From: Pseudomonas viridiflava
GTDB lineage: Bacteria > Pseudomonadota > Gammaproteobacteria > Pseudomonadales > Pseudomonadaceae
NCBI RefSeq assembly: GCF_900590755.1
Contig: NZ_UUOC01000010.1
Span: forward strand, 1 to 64,000
Reading direction: 5' to 3'
Length of the DNA stretch: 64,000 bases
How positions within the stretch are numbered: position 1 is the first letter of the stretch; each line of letters opens with the position of its first letter. The position numbers and the translations under genes were made by a program. Below, one piece after another: positions 52,377 through 63,076 of the stretch. Under the pieces are notes generated by a model. The model worked only from the letters and a program-made list of their open reading frames with translations, had not been told where the DNA came from and did not search any database.

Positions 52377-54434
52377 ATGTACAGTCTTTTGTCGCCGGGT
52401 ATGCGTCTGCTCAGCCGTTTTGGCTTTGCACGTAAGTTTCAGGTGCTGTTCCTTTTGTTCATGCTGCCGCTGGTGGGCAGTCTGTGGATGATCGGCCAGG
52501 ACTACCGCAGCAAGCTGGCCCTGATTTCGGGTGAGCGTGCCGGGGTGCGCCAGTTGCTGGCGCTTGATGTGCTTGATGGCGAGCTCTCCCATCAGCGTGA
52601 CAATGCCGCGCGCTGGAAAGCCTCCGATATCCTCAAAGAACCGACCCCAGCCGCCAAGGCTGCGATGTCGGCCATGGATGCGGCCAATCCACGTATCGCT
52701 CAATCTCTGGAATCCCTGGGTGCCACGCTTAATAGCGAGAAGGCCAGCGCCGATACCCTCAAGCGTTATGAAACCCTGAAAGCATCAGTCGCCGGCATGG
52801 ACATCGCGTCGTTGCGCACCGTGGGCTGGTGGCCGGACGGTTACGATCGCTTCACCAATGCCTTGGGCAACCTGCAATCCCTGCGTGAGCAGATCGCCAT
52901 GGACAGCGGCCTGATCCTCGATCCGTGGCTTGAAACCTATCTGCTGATGCAGATTTCCACCCAGCAAATTCCGGATCTGATCGAACGTATCGGCCGCATG
53001 GCCAGCGTCGGCCAGACTTCCGTGGTCACTGGGCAATTCAGCCTGCAGAGCCGCTTGCAGATGCGCGACCTGCGTAGCCGTATCACCGACGCTCAGGACC
53101 AGATGCTCAAGGCCGGTGCTTCCCTGCAGGCAAAGTTGCCGCCTGAGTTGAAGCCTTGGGCGGAAAACTACGATGCGACCATGCAGACCCTCAACACTGA
53201 GTTGAAAGTGCTGGATGACGGCGTGTTCGGCGGCTCCATCAAACTTGATGCCCCGGCATTTGAACGCAGTGTCGATTCCCTGCTCAATGGCCTGGCTCAG
53301 TTGCGTAACCTGTCCTTGCAATCGCTGGATACGCGTCTGGCTTACTACCACAACAAATCCAACATGCAGTTCATCCCCATCGGCATTTGCTTTGGTGTTC
53401 TGTTGCTGGCTGCTCTTTATCTGTTCGCGTGTCTGCAAGCCTCGATCCGCCGCAGCGCCAGCGGTATCACCACGCTGGCCGAGTCCCTGCGCGATGGCAA
53501 TCTGTGTGTGCAGGTTGAGGTGCTTGGGCGTGACGAACTGGCCGCGATCAGTACCGCGCTCAACGTTGCAGTCGTGCAGCTGCGTACCAGTCTGCTGGGA
53601 GTCAATCACGAAACCAAGCAACTGGGCAGCGCAGTGTTGACCCTCAACGCTCAGTCCAGCGGTACGTTGAACGAGGTTGAGGAGCAGCAATACCAGATCA
53701 GCCAGATCGCGGCGGCGGCAACTGAATTGGCGGCCACCTCTCAAGGCGTTGCGAAAAGCTGTGAGCAGGCCTCGGACAGCGCGCGCCAGACCCGCAAGAT
53801 TGCCGAGGAAAGCAGTCGCGACAGCCAGCGCACCACTGACAGCATTCAGCAACTCAATCAACGTCTGACCGATACTGCTGCGGCGCTTGGGCGTGTGAGT
53901 GAGCAGGGTCAGCAGATTCAGTCGGTGGTGGACGCGATTCGCGGCATTGCCGAACAGACCAACCTGCTGGCGCTGAACGCGGCTATCGAAGCGGCGCGTG
54001 CTGGCGAGCAAGGCCGTGGGTTTGCGGTGGTGGCGGACGAAGTGCGCAGTCTGTCGCAACGCACCCAGGCCTCCACAGCCCAGATTGCAGGCACGGTCGA
54101 CAGTTTGCGCTCCACGGTGAGCCAGGCGGTGGGCTTGATGGAGTCGGCGTGTGGGCAGGCGGTCAACGATGCTCAGTCGGTGACTGATCTGGGCCTGCGA
54201 CTGGTGGAAATCGCCAGTGCGGTTCAAGGCGTGACTGATACCCTGGCGCAGATTTCCACAGCCGTGGAAGAACAAGCCAGCACTGCCGATGAAGTCAGCG
54301 GCAATATCCAGCAGGTCGACCAGGCCGCAGGACGCTTGCTCGACGGTGCCCGCGCGGTTAATCAGGCTGCCGATACGTTGAGCAAAGGCAGCCGCGCGCT
54401 GAGCGATAACACGGCGCGTTTTCAGCTGGATTGA
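52377..54434 (+). CDS. Methyl-accepting chemotaxis protein with large periplasmic sensor
   Basis: A 685-residue chemoreceptor. First membrane helix about 20-42 (FQVLFLLFMLPLVGSLWMIG), a periplasmic helical region of roughly 280 residues (about 45-325), second helix (FIPIGICFGVLLLAALYLFA), a HAMP-like stretch (GITTLAESLRDGNLCVQVE) and the cytoplasmic hairpin with [38 protein letters not shown]. The sensor is larger than that of the 8.2 kb receptor. The start MYSLLSPGMR is preceded by AGGGGAGT; the ligand is unknown. Confidence 0.92.
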   Translation: MYSLLSPGMRLLSRFGFARKFQVLFLLFMLPLVGSLWMIGQDYRSKLALISGERAGVRQLLALDVLDGELSHQRDNAARWKASDILKEPTPAAKAAMSAMDAANPRIAQSLESLGATLNSEKASADTLKRYETLKASVAGMDIASLRTVGWWPDGYDRFTNALGNLQSLREQIAMDSGLILDPWLETYLLMQISTQQIPDLIERIGRMASVGQTSVVTGQFSLQSRLQMRDLRSRITDAQDQMLKAGASLQAKLPPELKPWAENYDATMQTLNTELKVLDDGVFGGSIKLDAPAFERSVDSLLNGLAQLRNLSLQSLDTRLAYYHNKSNMQFIPIGICFGVLLLAALYLFACLQASIRRSASGITTLAESLRDGNLCVQVEVLGRDELAAISTALNVAVVQLRTSLLGVNHETKQLGSAVLTLNAQSSGTLNEVEEQQYQISQIAAAATELAATSQGVAKSCEQASDSARQTRKIAEESSRDSQRTTDSIQQLNQRLTDTAAALGRVSEQGQQIQSVVDAIRGIAEQTNLLALNAAIEAARAGEQGRGFAVVADEVRSLSQRTQASTAQIAGTVDSLRSTVSQAVGLMESACGQAVNDAQSVTDLGLRLVEIASAVQGVTDTLAQISTAVEEQASTADEVSGNIQQVDQAAGRLLDGARAVNQAADTLSKGSRALSDNTARFQLD

Positions 54435-54498
54435 TTTGTCGCCAGGGATGCGGGCCCGCTGTGAGAGATTCTATGTTGGCCTGCAATGCACATTCCTG

Positions 54499-54588
54499 GT
54501 GGGACCGGCTTCAGCCGGGAAGGCGGCATTTCAGCCGATGAATTTCTGGCGGGTGTACTGGCCCCTTCCCGGCTGAAGCCGGTCCCAC
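54499..54588. repeat. REPIN, class II arms, in duplicated segment (copy 1)
   Basis: GTGGGACCGGCTTCAGCC and GGCTGAAGCCGGTCCCAC. The flank to the left, starting GATTCTATGTTGGCCTGCAA at 54467, is repeated before the next REPIN. Confidence 0.88.
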
Positions 54589-54737
54589 ATGAAAACGCGG
54601 TCGTCTGTGTACCAGCGGTGCAGGCGACGCGTCTGGCAGGCACACCGCGTTAACGTTCTTTGCGGGCAAGAACCGCTCCAACGGATGATCGAATATCTCT
54701 GTGGGGGATTCTATGTTGGCCTGCAATGCACTTTTTA

Positions 54738-54827
54738 GTGGGACCGGCTTTAGCCGGGAAGGCGGCATTTCAGCCGATGAATTTCTGGCGGGTGAACTGG
54801 CCTCTTCCCGGCTGAAGCCGGTCCCAC
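54738..54827. repeat. REPIN, class II arms, in duplicated segment (copy 2)
   Basis: The same class II element, with the same left flank from 54707. Spacer and arms are almost identical to copy 1, so the about 120-base unit has been duplicated 240 bases apart. Confidence 0.88.
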
Positions 54828-55092
54828 ATGGAACTGCGATTCTGTGCGAGGCTTGCCCGCGAATAAGGCGCTGCGGTCTTGCAGGCATACCGCGTCATCT
54901 GCCCGCCAGCAAGCCAGGCCCTTAGAGGACGGGGACGCAGAAACCCTCACATCCACGCCACTTGGTGTTCTCTTTAAGGCAACAATAAACTCATTCTGTA
55001 ATATTGGTGCGTGCCCTGTCCCTACCCATACTCGGGCTGTACCTCGGGCGTTGTGTCCGGGGTCGAAAAGGCCGGATCTGTTGACGGAGCAA

Positions 55093-55204
55093 CCCTGAAA
55101 AGGGGCGTCATAAAGCAGGCGAGAGCATTGAGTGTCATGACACGCAAAACGCGGGTCTCCATGCCTGTCATGGATTTGAAACTGCCCTGGGTGCCGTCGG
55201 CACC
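55093..55204 (+). promoter_or_regulatory. Hairpin-rich leader upstream of the DUF3100 gene
   Basis: Four inverted repeats in 112 bases: CCCT-gaaa-AGGG (55093), GTGTCATGACAC (55132-55143), TCCATG-cctgt-CATGGA (55158-55174) and GGTGCC-gtc-GGCACC (55190-55204). They end 63 bases before the start codon. It does not match a riboswitch that I know. It lies in the 440 bases between a REPIN and the gene, where no other gene is seen. Confidence 0.4.
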
Positions 55205-55267
55205 TCCTGAAAAACAACAACTATTGAGCGGCCGCATGACGGCTTTTCAACAGGTGAGGGGACAACC

Positions 55268-56596
55268 ATGCAACATTCTCACGCCGTACCACTGGGCGAT
55301 AACCGTGCTGTTTCATCGACTGTAAAGCTGTACATCTGGGCGGCGATCATTCTGGTTGTTGCCGAAGCGATTGGTGCGATCAGTATTCCCCTCGGCCCTG
55401 GCAAAGTGGTTCTGCTGCCCATGGTCTGGGCACTGTTGATTGGCGCAGGCATCGGCATCTTCAGCCGACGCATGCCGGCCAGCATCGGTCTGAGCCTGGG
55501 CGATCAGGTGCGTTCTGCGTCCATCCTGCAACCGGCATTGCTGGTGTTCATTGCCAAGCTGGGCATGGTCGTCGGTGGCTCGTTGCCGCTGGTGTTCGCC
55601 TCAGGCTGGGCGTTGTTGTTCCAGGAATTCGGCCACTTTGTCGGCACCGTGATTCTGGGCTTGCCGGTGGCGCTGATGCTCGGTATCAAGCGCGAAGCCA
55701 TTGGCGCGACGTTCTCGGTGGGTCGTGAGCCAAGCCTGGCGATCATCGGCGAACGCTACGGCATGGACTCCCCTGAAGGTCGCGGCGTACTCGCCGAATA
55801 CCTCACCGGTACCTTGTTCGGTGCGCTGTTCATCGCCATCGTTGCCGGTTTCATCGCCAGCCTCGGGATTTTCCATCCCAACTCACTGGCCATGGGTTCG
55901 GGCATCGGTTCTGGCAGCATGATGGCCGCTGCGGCAGGCGCAATCGCTGCCCAGCAGACGCCTGAAGTGGCCAAGGAAGTCATGGCCCTGGCGGCAGCTT
56001 CCAACCTGATCACTACCACCATCGGCACCTACTTCACGCTGTTTATCTCCCTGCCGCTGGCGGTATGGGGTTATCGCGTGCTGGAGCCGATCATTGGCCG
56101 TACCACCAAAGCCTCGGTCATGACCGAAGGCCCAAGCCATGATCAGGTGTCGCTGGAAGTCAAAGAACTGGGTTGGGGCGGCAAAGTCAGCGCCTGGGTT
56201 GCAGCCGGTGCTCTGGCACTGATCGCCAACTACGTGGGCTACAAGACCCTGACGCCAGCAGCCTTCGGCGGTATCGCGGTGATGATCCTGGCCGTGTTTA
56301 TCGGTGAGCTGATCTGCATCGCCCTGCGCCGCAAGATCCCGGCTGTTTGCACCGTGTCCATCGTCGCGATGTTCATGACCTCGCCAGCGTGCCCTTGGGC
56401 ACCGCAGATCGCGCAGATGGTCGGCTCGATCAACATGCTTGCCGTGATCACGCCGATGCTGGCCTTCGCCGGTCTGTCCGTGGCCAAGGACCTGCCAGCT
56501 TTCCGCATGCTGGGCTGGCGCATCGTGCTGGTGTCGTTCCTGGCGAACTTCGGGACCTTTATTGGTGCTGTGCTGATTGCTGAGTTCTTCCACTAA
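55268..56596 (+). CDS. DUF3100 family polytopic membrane protein
   Basis: A 442-residue inner-membrane protein with about twelve hydrophobic segments and glycine-rich, small-residue stretches (LAMGSGIGSGSMMAAAAGAIAAQQTP) like those of transport proteins. It matches my recollection of the DUF3100 family, which is thought to be a transporter of unknown substrate and is often found near amidohydrolases. A good ribosome-binding site (GAGGGGAC) precedes the ATG. A strong terminator follows, so it is transcribed alone. Confidence 0.75.
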   Translation: MQHSHAVPLGDNRAVSSTVKLYIWAAIILVVAEAIGAISIPLGPGKVVLLPMVWALLIGAGIGIFSRRMPASIGLSLGDQVRSASILQPALLVFIAKLGMVVGGSLPLVFASGWALLFQEFGHFVGTVILGLPVALMLGIKREAIGATFSVGREPSLAIIGERYGMDSPEGRGVLAEYLTGTLFGALFIAIVAGFIASLGIFHPNSLAMGSGIGSGSMMAAAAGAIAAQQTPEVAKEVMALAAASNLITTTIGTYFTLFISLPLAVWGYRVLEPIIGRTTKASVMTEGPSHDQVSLEVKELGWGGKVSAWVAAGALALIANYVGYKTLTPAAFGGIAVMILAVFIGELICIALRRKIPAVCTVSIVAMFMTSPACPWAPQIAQMVGSINMLAVITPMLAFAGLSVAKDLPAFRMLGWRIVLVSFLANFGTFIGAVLIAEFFH

Positions 56597-56616
56597 GACT
56601 TGAGCGGTAGGCAATT

Positions 56617-56654
56617 AAAACGCCGGGCAGATCGAATCTGCCCGGCGTTTTTGT
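56617..56654 (+). terminator. Strong terminator of the DUF3100 gene
   Basis: AAAACGCCGGGCAGATTCGATCTGCCCGGCGTTTT-type hairpin: AACGCCGGGCAGAT pairs with ATCTGCCCGGCGTT (loop CGA) and TTTT-G-TTT follows. Confidence 0.92.
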
Positions 56655-56670
56655 TTGTTGCCGATGATGA

Positions 56671-56745
56671 CTGTAGGAGCTGCCGAAGGCTGCGAAGGCG
56701 GTGTTTCAGCAATGATGCTTTCGCAGCCTTCGGCAGCTCCTACAG
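56671..56745. repeat. REPIN, class I arms
   Basis: Inverted GTAGGAGCTGCCGAAGGC arms between the convergent DUF3100 and LysR genes. Confidence 0.88.
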
Positions 56746-56779
56746 GTCCAGCGTCGCCACAAGTTATCTGCGTGTCAGC

Positions 56780-57694
56780 TCAAACCTTCAACGCCTGCTC
56801 CACCAGCCAGTCATGCACCGCTCGGCGTGCCGGGGTTTGCAGGGCGCCTTCGCGGTAGACGAGTACGTATTTCTTGCGCGCTGCAATCGGGTGGCCGAAG
56901 GGGATGATCAGTGAGCCTTCTTCCAGTTCGTTGGTGATCAGCGCCTTGCGAGCGATAGCCACGCCCATGCCCATGATCGCTGCCTCGATAGTCAGGTGGT
57001 TGCGGTTGAAGGTGTGGCCGCGACGCACATCGATGCCCGCCGCGCCGATGGCATTCAGATAGAACTCCCACTCGGCATATTCGTAACTGCCGCGCCAGGC
57101 GGTGATGTCGTGCAGCAGCGGGTAATGGACCAGCTGGCTTGGGGTATCCAGCGGCGGTTTGCCGGCCTGCAAGGCCGGAGAGCAGACCGGGAACAGTTCC
57201 TCCTCCAGCAGCGAAGTAGTCATCAGGCCCGGATAGCTGCCGTCATTGAGGTCAATCGCCAGATCGAAATCGTCATCGCGCAACGAGCCGCTGCTGTCTT
57301 CCGCAATGATGCGCAGCTGAATGTCCGGGAAAGCGCGTTCCAGTTGCGGCAGGCGTGGCATCAGCCATTTGCTGAGGAACGACGGAATACAGCGCAGTTT
57401 GAACACGCCACCGATACGTCCGGAATGTAATAGACGCAGCTCATCGTCGATGCGGCTGTGCACTTCGTTGGCGACGATGGCAAGGCGTTGACCTTCGGCC
57501 GTCAGTTCCAGGCCCCGTGCGACACGGTGGAATAGCGCAAACCCCAGCCGCTCCTCCAGCTGACGCATCTGCTGGCTGATGGCACCGGGGGTGACGTGCA
57601 GCTCTTCCGCGCAACGGGTAAACGACAGATGCCGTGCCGCACAGGCGAAGACCTGAAGCCAGGCGTGCATTTGTGCGTTGAGGATTTTGCTCAT
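56780..57694 (-). CDS. LysR-type regulator, GcvA-like
   Basis: A 304-residue LysR protein with the GcvA-type winged helix (ARHLSFTRCAEELHVTPGAISQQMRQLEERLGFALF). Divergent from the L-serine dehydratase gene with 127 bases between, so it probably controls serine degradation. The C-terminal effector domain carries no recognisable specificity. Confidence 0.9.
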   Translation of the reverse strand: MSKILNAQMHAWLQVFACAARHLSFTRCAEELHVTPGAISQQMRQLEERLGFALFHRVARGLELTAEGQRLAIVANEVHSRIDDELRLLHSGRIGGVFKLRCIPSFLSKWLMPRLPQLERAFPDIQLRIIAEDSSGSLRDDDFDLAIDLNDGSYPGLMTTSLLEEELFPVCSPALQAGKPPLDTPSQLVHYPLLHDITAWRGSYEYAEWEFYLNAIGAAGIDVRRGHTFNRNHLTIEAAIMGMGVAIARKALITNELEEGSLIIPFGHPIAARKKYVLVYREGALQTPARRAVHDWLVEQALKV

Positions 57695-57821
57695 AGATCA
57701 GTTCTGCTTAACCGTGGCTTAGGAAGTTTCGTTTGTGGATCGTTCGGCCGGAGCCTAAAAATGCCAACACATAATAAGTGTCTATCGAGGCGACAAGCCT
57801 CTCACGAATCGAGCAAACCGT

Positions 57822-59198
<1,377 letters not shown>

Positions 59199-59221
59199 TT
59201 CTGCCTGTCTGCGCAAAACCT

Positions 59222-59311
59222 GTGGGACCGGCTTTAGCCGGGAAGGGGGCGTTTCAATCGACGCAGCTGCATCGGATGTACTGGCCTCTTCCCGGCTAAA
59301 GCCGGTCCCAC
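59222..59311. repeat. REPIN, class II arms
   Basis: Inverted GTGGGACCGGCTTTAGCC arms between convergent sdaA and amidohydrolase genes. Confidence 0.9.
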
Positions 59312-59356
59312 TGGATCGCGTTCAGTCAGTCGTTGTGAATAACATCCGCCAGCTTT

Positions 59357-60514
59357 TCAAGCCACCGGCAATTCCTGCTCCACCAACTTCGTCCACACCG
59401 CCACGCCTGCGCCGATCACTTGATCGTTGAAGTCGTAATACGGGTTGTGCAGCGCCGCTGAAGGTTTTTCGCCGTCCACACCCAGCCAGATGTAAGCACC
59501 TGGGCGGGCATTGAGCATGTAGGCGAAATCCTCGGATGCCATGGACGGGTTGCAGCCCCATTGAACGTTGGCTTCACCCACCGCACTGATCGCGGCACGG
59601 CGAATGGTCGCTGCTGCGTCAGGGTTGTTCTCGGTCACCGGGTAGCCGACCTTGTACGCCAGCTTGCCGGTCACGCCGAACGCCACCGGCATTTGCTCGA
59701 CGAACTCGCCAATCAATTTCTCGACCTTGTCCCGCACCGGCGATTGCAGGCAGCGCACAGTACCGCGCAGTACGGCGGTTTCCGGGATGACGTTGATCGC
59801 TTCACCGGCATTGAACTGAGTGATGCTGACCACCGCCGAATCCAGCGGCGACAAGCGTCGGGACACGATGGTCTGCAAGCCCAGCACCAGCTGTGCAGCG
59901 GCCACAATCGGATCAGCGCCTTTGTCCGGCATGGCGGCGTGGCTGCCTTTGCCGGTGAGGGTGATTTCGAACGTATCCAGCGAAGCCATCATCGGCCCCG
60001 GATTGATGATTACTTGACCCGCCGGTGCGCCAGGCCAGTTATGCAGGCCGTAGATCTCTTCCATGGGGAAGCGTTCGAACAGCCCGTCGTCGATCATCTT
60101 GCCAGCGCCGCCGAGGTTTTCCTCGGCAGGCTGGAACACGAAATTCACCGTGCCCTTGAAGTTACGGGTCTCGCTCAAATGCCGAGCGGTGGCCAGCAGA
60201 ATCGCCGTGTGGCCGTCGTGACCACAGGCGTGCATGCAGCCTTTGTGCGTCGAGGAGTGAGCATGCGCGCCCAGTTCCTGAATCGGCAGGGCGTCCATGT
60301 CGGCACGAATGCCGATGCTCGGGCCGTCGCCAGTGCGCAGAACACCGACCACGCCGGTACCGCCCAGACCGCGATGCACTTCGATACCGAAGCTTTCGAG
60401 CAACTGCGCAACCCGCTCGGAGGTGCGCAGTTCTTCAAAACCCAGTTCCGGTGCCGAGTGGAAATCCCGACGCCACAGCGTGGCGTCCTCAATCAAATTC
60501 TTAGAGATGTTCAT
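59357..60514 (-). CDS. M20-family amidohydrolase (hippurate-hydrolase type)
   Basis: A 385-residue metallo-amidohydrolase. Metal site: ADMDALP (71-77), CGHDGH (97-102) and the catalytic QPAEE (128-132), plus SHAAMPDKGADP in the dimerisation domain. Members cleave N-acyl amino acids, hippurate or indole conjugates. It is last in an operon with the aldehyde dehydrogenase gene (5-base gap), so it should act on a compound whose other part is oxidised by these enzymes. Confidence 0.9.
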   Translation of the reverse strand: MNISKNLIEDATLWRRDFHSAPELGFEELRTSERVAQLLESFGIEVHRGLGGTGVVGVLRTGDGPSIGIRADMDALPIQELGAHAHSSTHKGCMHACGHDGHTAILLATARHLSETRNFKGTVNFVFQPAEENLGGAGKMIDDGLFERFPMEEIYGLHNWPGAPAGQVIINPGPMMASLDTFEITLTGKGSHAAMPDKGADPIVAAAQLVLGLQTIVSRRLSPLDSAVVSITQFNAGEAINVIPETAVLRGTVRCLQSPVRDKVEKLIGEFVEQMPVAFGVTGKLAYKVGYPVTENNPDAAATIRRAAISAVGEANVQWGCNPSMASEDFAYMLNARPGAYIWLGVDGEKPSAALHNPYYDFNDQVIGAGVAVWTKLVEQELPVA

Positions 60515-60519
60515 CAGGG

Positions 60520-62037
60520 TTACTCCAGGCTCGCGCCGTAACCAAAGCTGGCGGCAGGGACCGCCGAGGTTTCGACCCAGACGCTTTTGACTTCACTGTA
60601 TTCGCGCAGTGCGTCCAGGCCCGACGAACGACCGTAGCCGCTGTCGCCATAGCCGCCAAACGGCGAGCTGACGTGGATGGTCTTGTAACCGTTGACCCAG
60701 AAAGTCCCGGCGCGCACTTGCTTGGCGACGCGGTGAGCGCGGCCTACATCGCGGGTCCAGACGCCGCCGGCCAGACCAAAACGGCTGTCGTTGGCGATGC
60801 GGATGGCATCGGCTTCATCTTTGAACGGAATCGCCACGACCACTGGGCCGAAGATTTCTTCCTGCGCACAGTAAAGCCCATTGTGGCCCGCCAGCACGGT
60901 TGGATTGACGTAATAACCCGGGCCTTTTGGCAGCGGATCGGCATCCACGCCCACCAGCTTGGCGCCATCTTTGAGCGCGCCTTCGACCATGAATTTCACA
61001 TGGGAATACTGCTTGGCGTTGTTGATCGGGCCGATCTGGGTTTCCGGGTCGCTCGGGTCACCCACTTTGAACTGCTTGCCCGCCGCCGCCAGGGCTTTGG
61101 TGAAGCGCTCAAAGATCGATTCCTGCACCAGCAAGCGCGAGCCGGATACACAGCTTTGACCGGCACCGGAGAAAATCGCCGCCTGAGCGCCGCGCAGGGC
61201 GGTTTCCAGGTCTGCGTCTTCGAACACGATATTGGCCGACTTGCCGCCCAGTTCCAGCACACAAGGGATGCAGCGCTGTGCAGCAGCAGTGGCGATATGG
61301 CGACCGGTAGCGGGGGAGCCAACGAATACCACTTTGCGGATGTCCGCCTTGGCGATCAGCGCTTGGCCGATGGTGTGACCGAAACCGGCCACAACGTTGA
61401 CCAGACCTTTTGGCACGCCAGCGCGTTCGATCAGCACGGCAACCACCAGCGACGACAAAGCAGTCAGTTCCGATGGCTTGAGGATCACCGCGTTACCGGC
61501 GGTGATGGCCGGAGCGATCTGCCAGCCGCAGGTGAAGATTGGCGCGTTCCACGGGGTGATCTGCAGCACGGTGCCCAGTGGTTCGTAGGTGACGTAGTTC
61601 AGGTGTGAGGTCGGCACCGGGATCACTTCGCCGTGCAGCTTGTCAGCCCAGCCCGCGTAGTACTCGAACATCTCGGCGACTTTCGCCACCTCGACGTTGG
61701 CATCGCGGATTGGCTTGTTGGCGGTGATGGATTCGATCTGCGCCAGGCTGGCGGCTTCCTGGCGAATCATTGCGCCCACCTGATACATCAGGCGACCACG
61801 CGCCTGAGCGGTCAGGCCAGCCCATTGCGCCTGCGCGGTTTTGGCGGCGGCGTCGATGGTTTCCACCAGGGACTCATCGGCATCCGGGAAGCTCAGCATC
61901 AGGCTGTCGTCGTGAGCGTTGCGCACTTCGACTGGCTCGCCGTGGCCTTCAATAAATTCGCCGCCGACATAGCTGGCGACTGTGTTGCGGTCGCCCCAGT
62001 ACGGGCGCATCAGGTCCAGCAGTTTTTGCGTGCTCAT
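60520..62037 (-). CDS. NAD(P)-dependent aldehyde dehydrogenase
   Basis: A 505-residue ALDH-superfamily enzyme. General base Glu262 (LELGGKS) and nucleophile Cys296 (GAGQSCVSG) are in place, as are TPWNAP (161-166) and the cofactor loop VGSPATGR. Middle gene of a three-gene operon (3 and 5 base gaps). Sequence alone does not reveal the aldehyde. Confidence 0.93.
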   Translation of the reverse strand: MSTQKLLDLMRPYWGDRNTVASYVGGEFIEGHGEPVEVRNAHDDSLMLSFPDADESLVETIDAAAKTAQAQWAGLTAQARGRLMYQVGAMIRQEAASLAQIESITANKPIRDANVEVAKVAEMFEYYAGWADKLHGEVIPVPTSHLNYVTYEPLGTVLQITPWNAPIFTCGWQIAPAITAGNAVILKPSELTALSSLVVAVLIERAGVPKGLVNVVAGFGHTIGQALIAKADIRKVVFVGSPATGRHIATAAAQRCIPCVLELGGKSANIVFEDADLETALRGAQAAIFSGAGQSCVSGSRLLVQESIFERFTKALAAAGKQFKVGDPSDPETQIGPINNAKQYSHVKFMVEGALKDGAKLVGVDADPLPKGPGYYVNPTVLAGHNGLYCAQEEIFGPVVVAIPFKDEADAIRIANDSRFGLAGGVWTRDVGRAHRVAKQVRAGTFWVNGYKTIHVSSPFGGYGDSGYGRSSGLDALREYSEVKSVWVETSAVPAASFGYGASLE

Positions 62038-62040
62038 CGG

Positions 62041-62931
62041 TTATTCTCCTTTGCCGAACAGCTGGGCATCGGTCCGCTGGACGATGCAGTTGAAGTCTTC
62101 ACCATCCGGCAGCGTTTCGCTGCTAGCGGCCCACAATTGCGCGACGATACGCGCCAGTGGCAGGTCCAGATCCATGCTTGCAGCGAGATCCTGGGCCAGG
62201 CCGACGTCTTTGCGCATCAGGCCCATGGTGAAACCGGAGTTGTAGGTTTTGTTCAGGACCCAGGTCGGGAACATCACTTGAGTCGCGCCGCTGCGGCCTG
62301 AACCGGCGTTGAGGCCGAGCATCAGTTTTTCCGGATCGACGCCCGCTTTGGCGGCCATGCTCACGGCTTCAGCGGTGCTGATCAGGTGGCAGGCGGCAAG
62401 CATGTTGTTGGCGATCTTCGCCACGTTGCCCGCGCCGCATTTACCGACGTGAACACGGGTGCCGCTCATGCCTTCGAGGACTGGCAGGACTTTTTCCAGG
62501 TCGGCGTCTTCTGCGCCTATGACCATGGACATGGTGCCAGTGGCTGCGCCTTTAGGGCCGCCGGATACCGGTGCGTCGATAAAGCCGATGCTTTTTTGCA
62601 GCAGGGCGGCGGCCACTTTGCGGCTGGCTTCCGGGGTGGAGGTGGTGGTGTCGACAACGATCAGGCCAGGGTTGCCGTGTTGCAGCACGCCTTCAGCGCC
62701 CAGGCAAACCGACTCGACGTGTTCAGCTTTTGGCAGCGACAGGATGAGTACATCAACCTGCTTGATCAGTGCGGTGCGGTCAGTGACCGGTTTCACGCCT
62801 TTGCTCTCGGCCATTTCCAGCGCGGCCTGGGACAGGTCGAAACCGCTGACGTCGAAGCCTTTGCTGGCCAGGGTCGCGGCCATGCCGCCGCCCATGTTGC
62901 CCAATCCAATCACGCCTACTTTTAAAGTCAT
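62041..62931 (-). CDS. Beta-hydroxyacid dehydrogenase family oxidoreductase
   Basis: A 296-residue NAD(P)-dependent enzyme of the 3-hydroxyisobutyrate/tartronate-semialdehyde reductase family. GxGxxG at 9-14 (GLGNMG), substrate motif DAPVSGG (119-125) and catalytic Lys172 (GNVAKIANN). It should oxidise or reduce a 3-hydroxy acid; the neighbouring aldehyde dehydrogenase suggests that a semialdehyde or aldehyde follows. A phenylserine-type substrate, oxidised by a family member in Pseudomonas, is one possibility. First gene of the operon. Confidence 0.88.
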   Translation of the reverse strand: MTLKVGVIGLGNMGGGMAATLASKGFDVSGFDLSQAALEMAESKGVKPVTDRTALIKQVDVLILSLPKAEHVESVCLGAEGVLQHGNPGLIVVDTTTSTPEASRKVAAALLQKSIGFIDAPVSGGPKGAATGTMSMVIGAEDADLEKVLPVLEGMSGTRVHVGKCGAGNVAKIANNMLAACHLISTAEAVSMAAKAGVDPEKLMLGLNAGSGRSGATQVMFPTWVLNKTYNSGFTMGLMRKDVGLAQDLAASMDLDLPLARIVAQLWAASSETLPDGEDFNCIVQRTDAQLFGKGE

Positions 62932-63048
62932 TTGAAATGCTCACTCAGCTGTTTGACAGGCTACGTCGCACCGTCAGTGGTTATCGGCAGATGATCCGAG
63001 TATGGACATCGCTCAGCGCACACAGCAATAATCACCAAATTCATTTTT

Positions 63049-63065
63049 GTTGCGTTAAACGCAAC
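63049..63065. promoter_or_regulatory. Perfect palindrome in the LysR/operon intergenic region
   Basis: GTTGCGTT-A-AACGCAAC, eight perfectly inverted bases on each side of one centre base, 11 bases before the LysR ATG and 117 bases from the start of the divergent operon. Likely the regulator's own operator. Confidence 0.6.
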
Positions 63066-63076
63066 GCAGGTGGGCT

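Noticed and set aside
52785..54275. 496-codon minus-strand frame opposite the second chemoreceptor
   Set aside because: Shadow of a gene with clear chemoreceptor motifs; composition rich in His/Gln/Arg as is typical of antisense translation.
54950..55267. Glycine or guanidine riboswitch before the DUF3100 gene
   Set aside because: The conserved bases of those riboswitches are not seen; only simple hairpins are.
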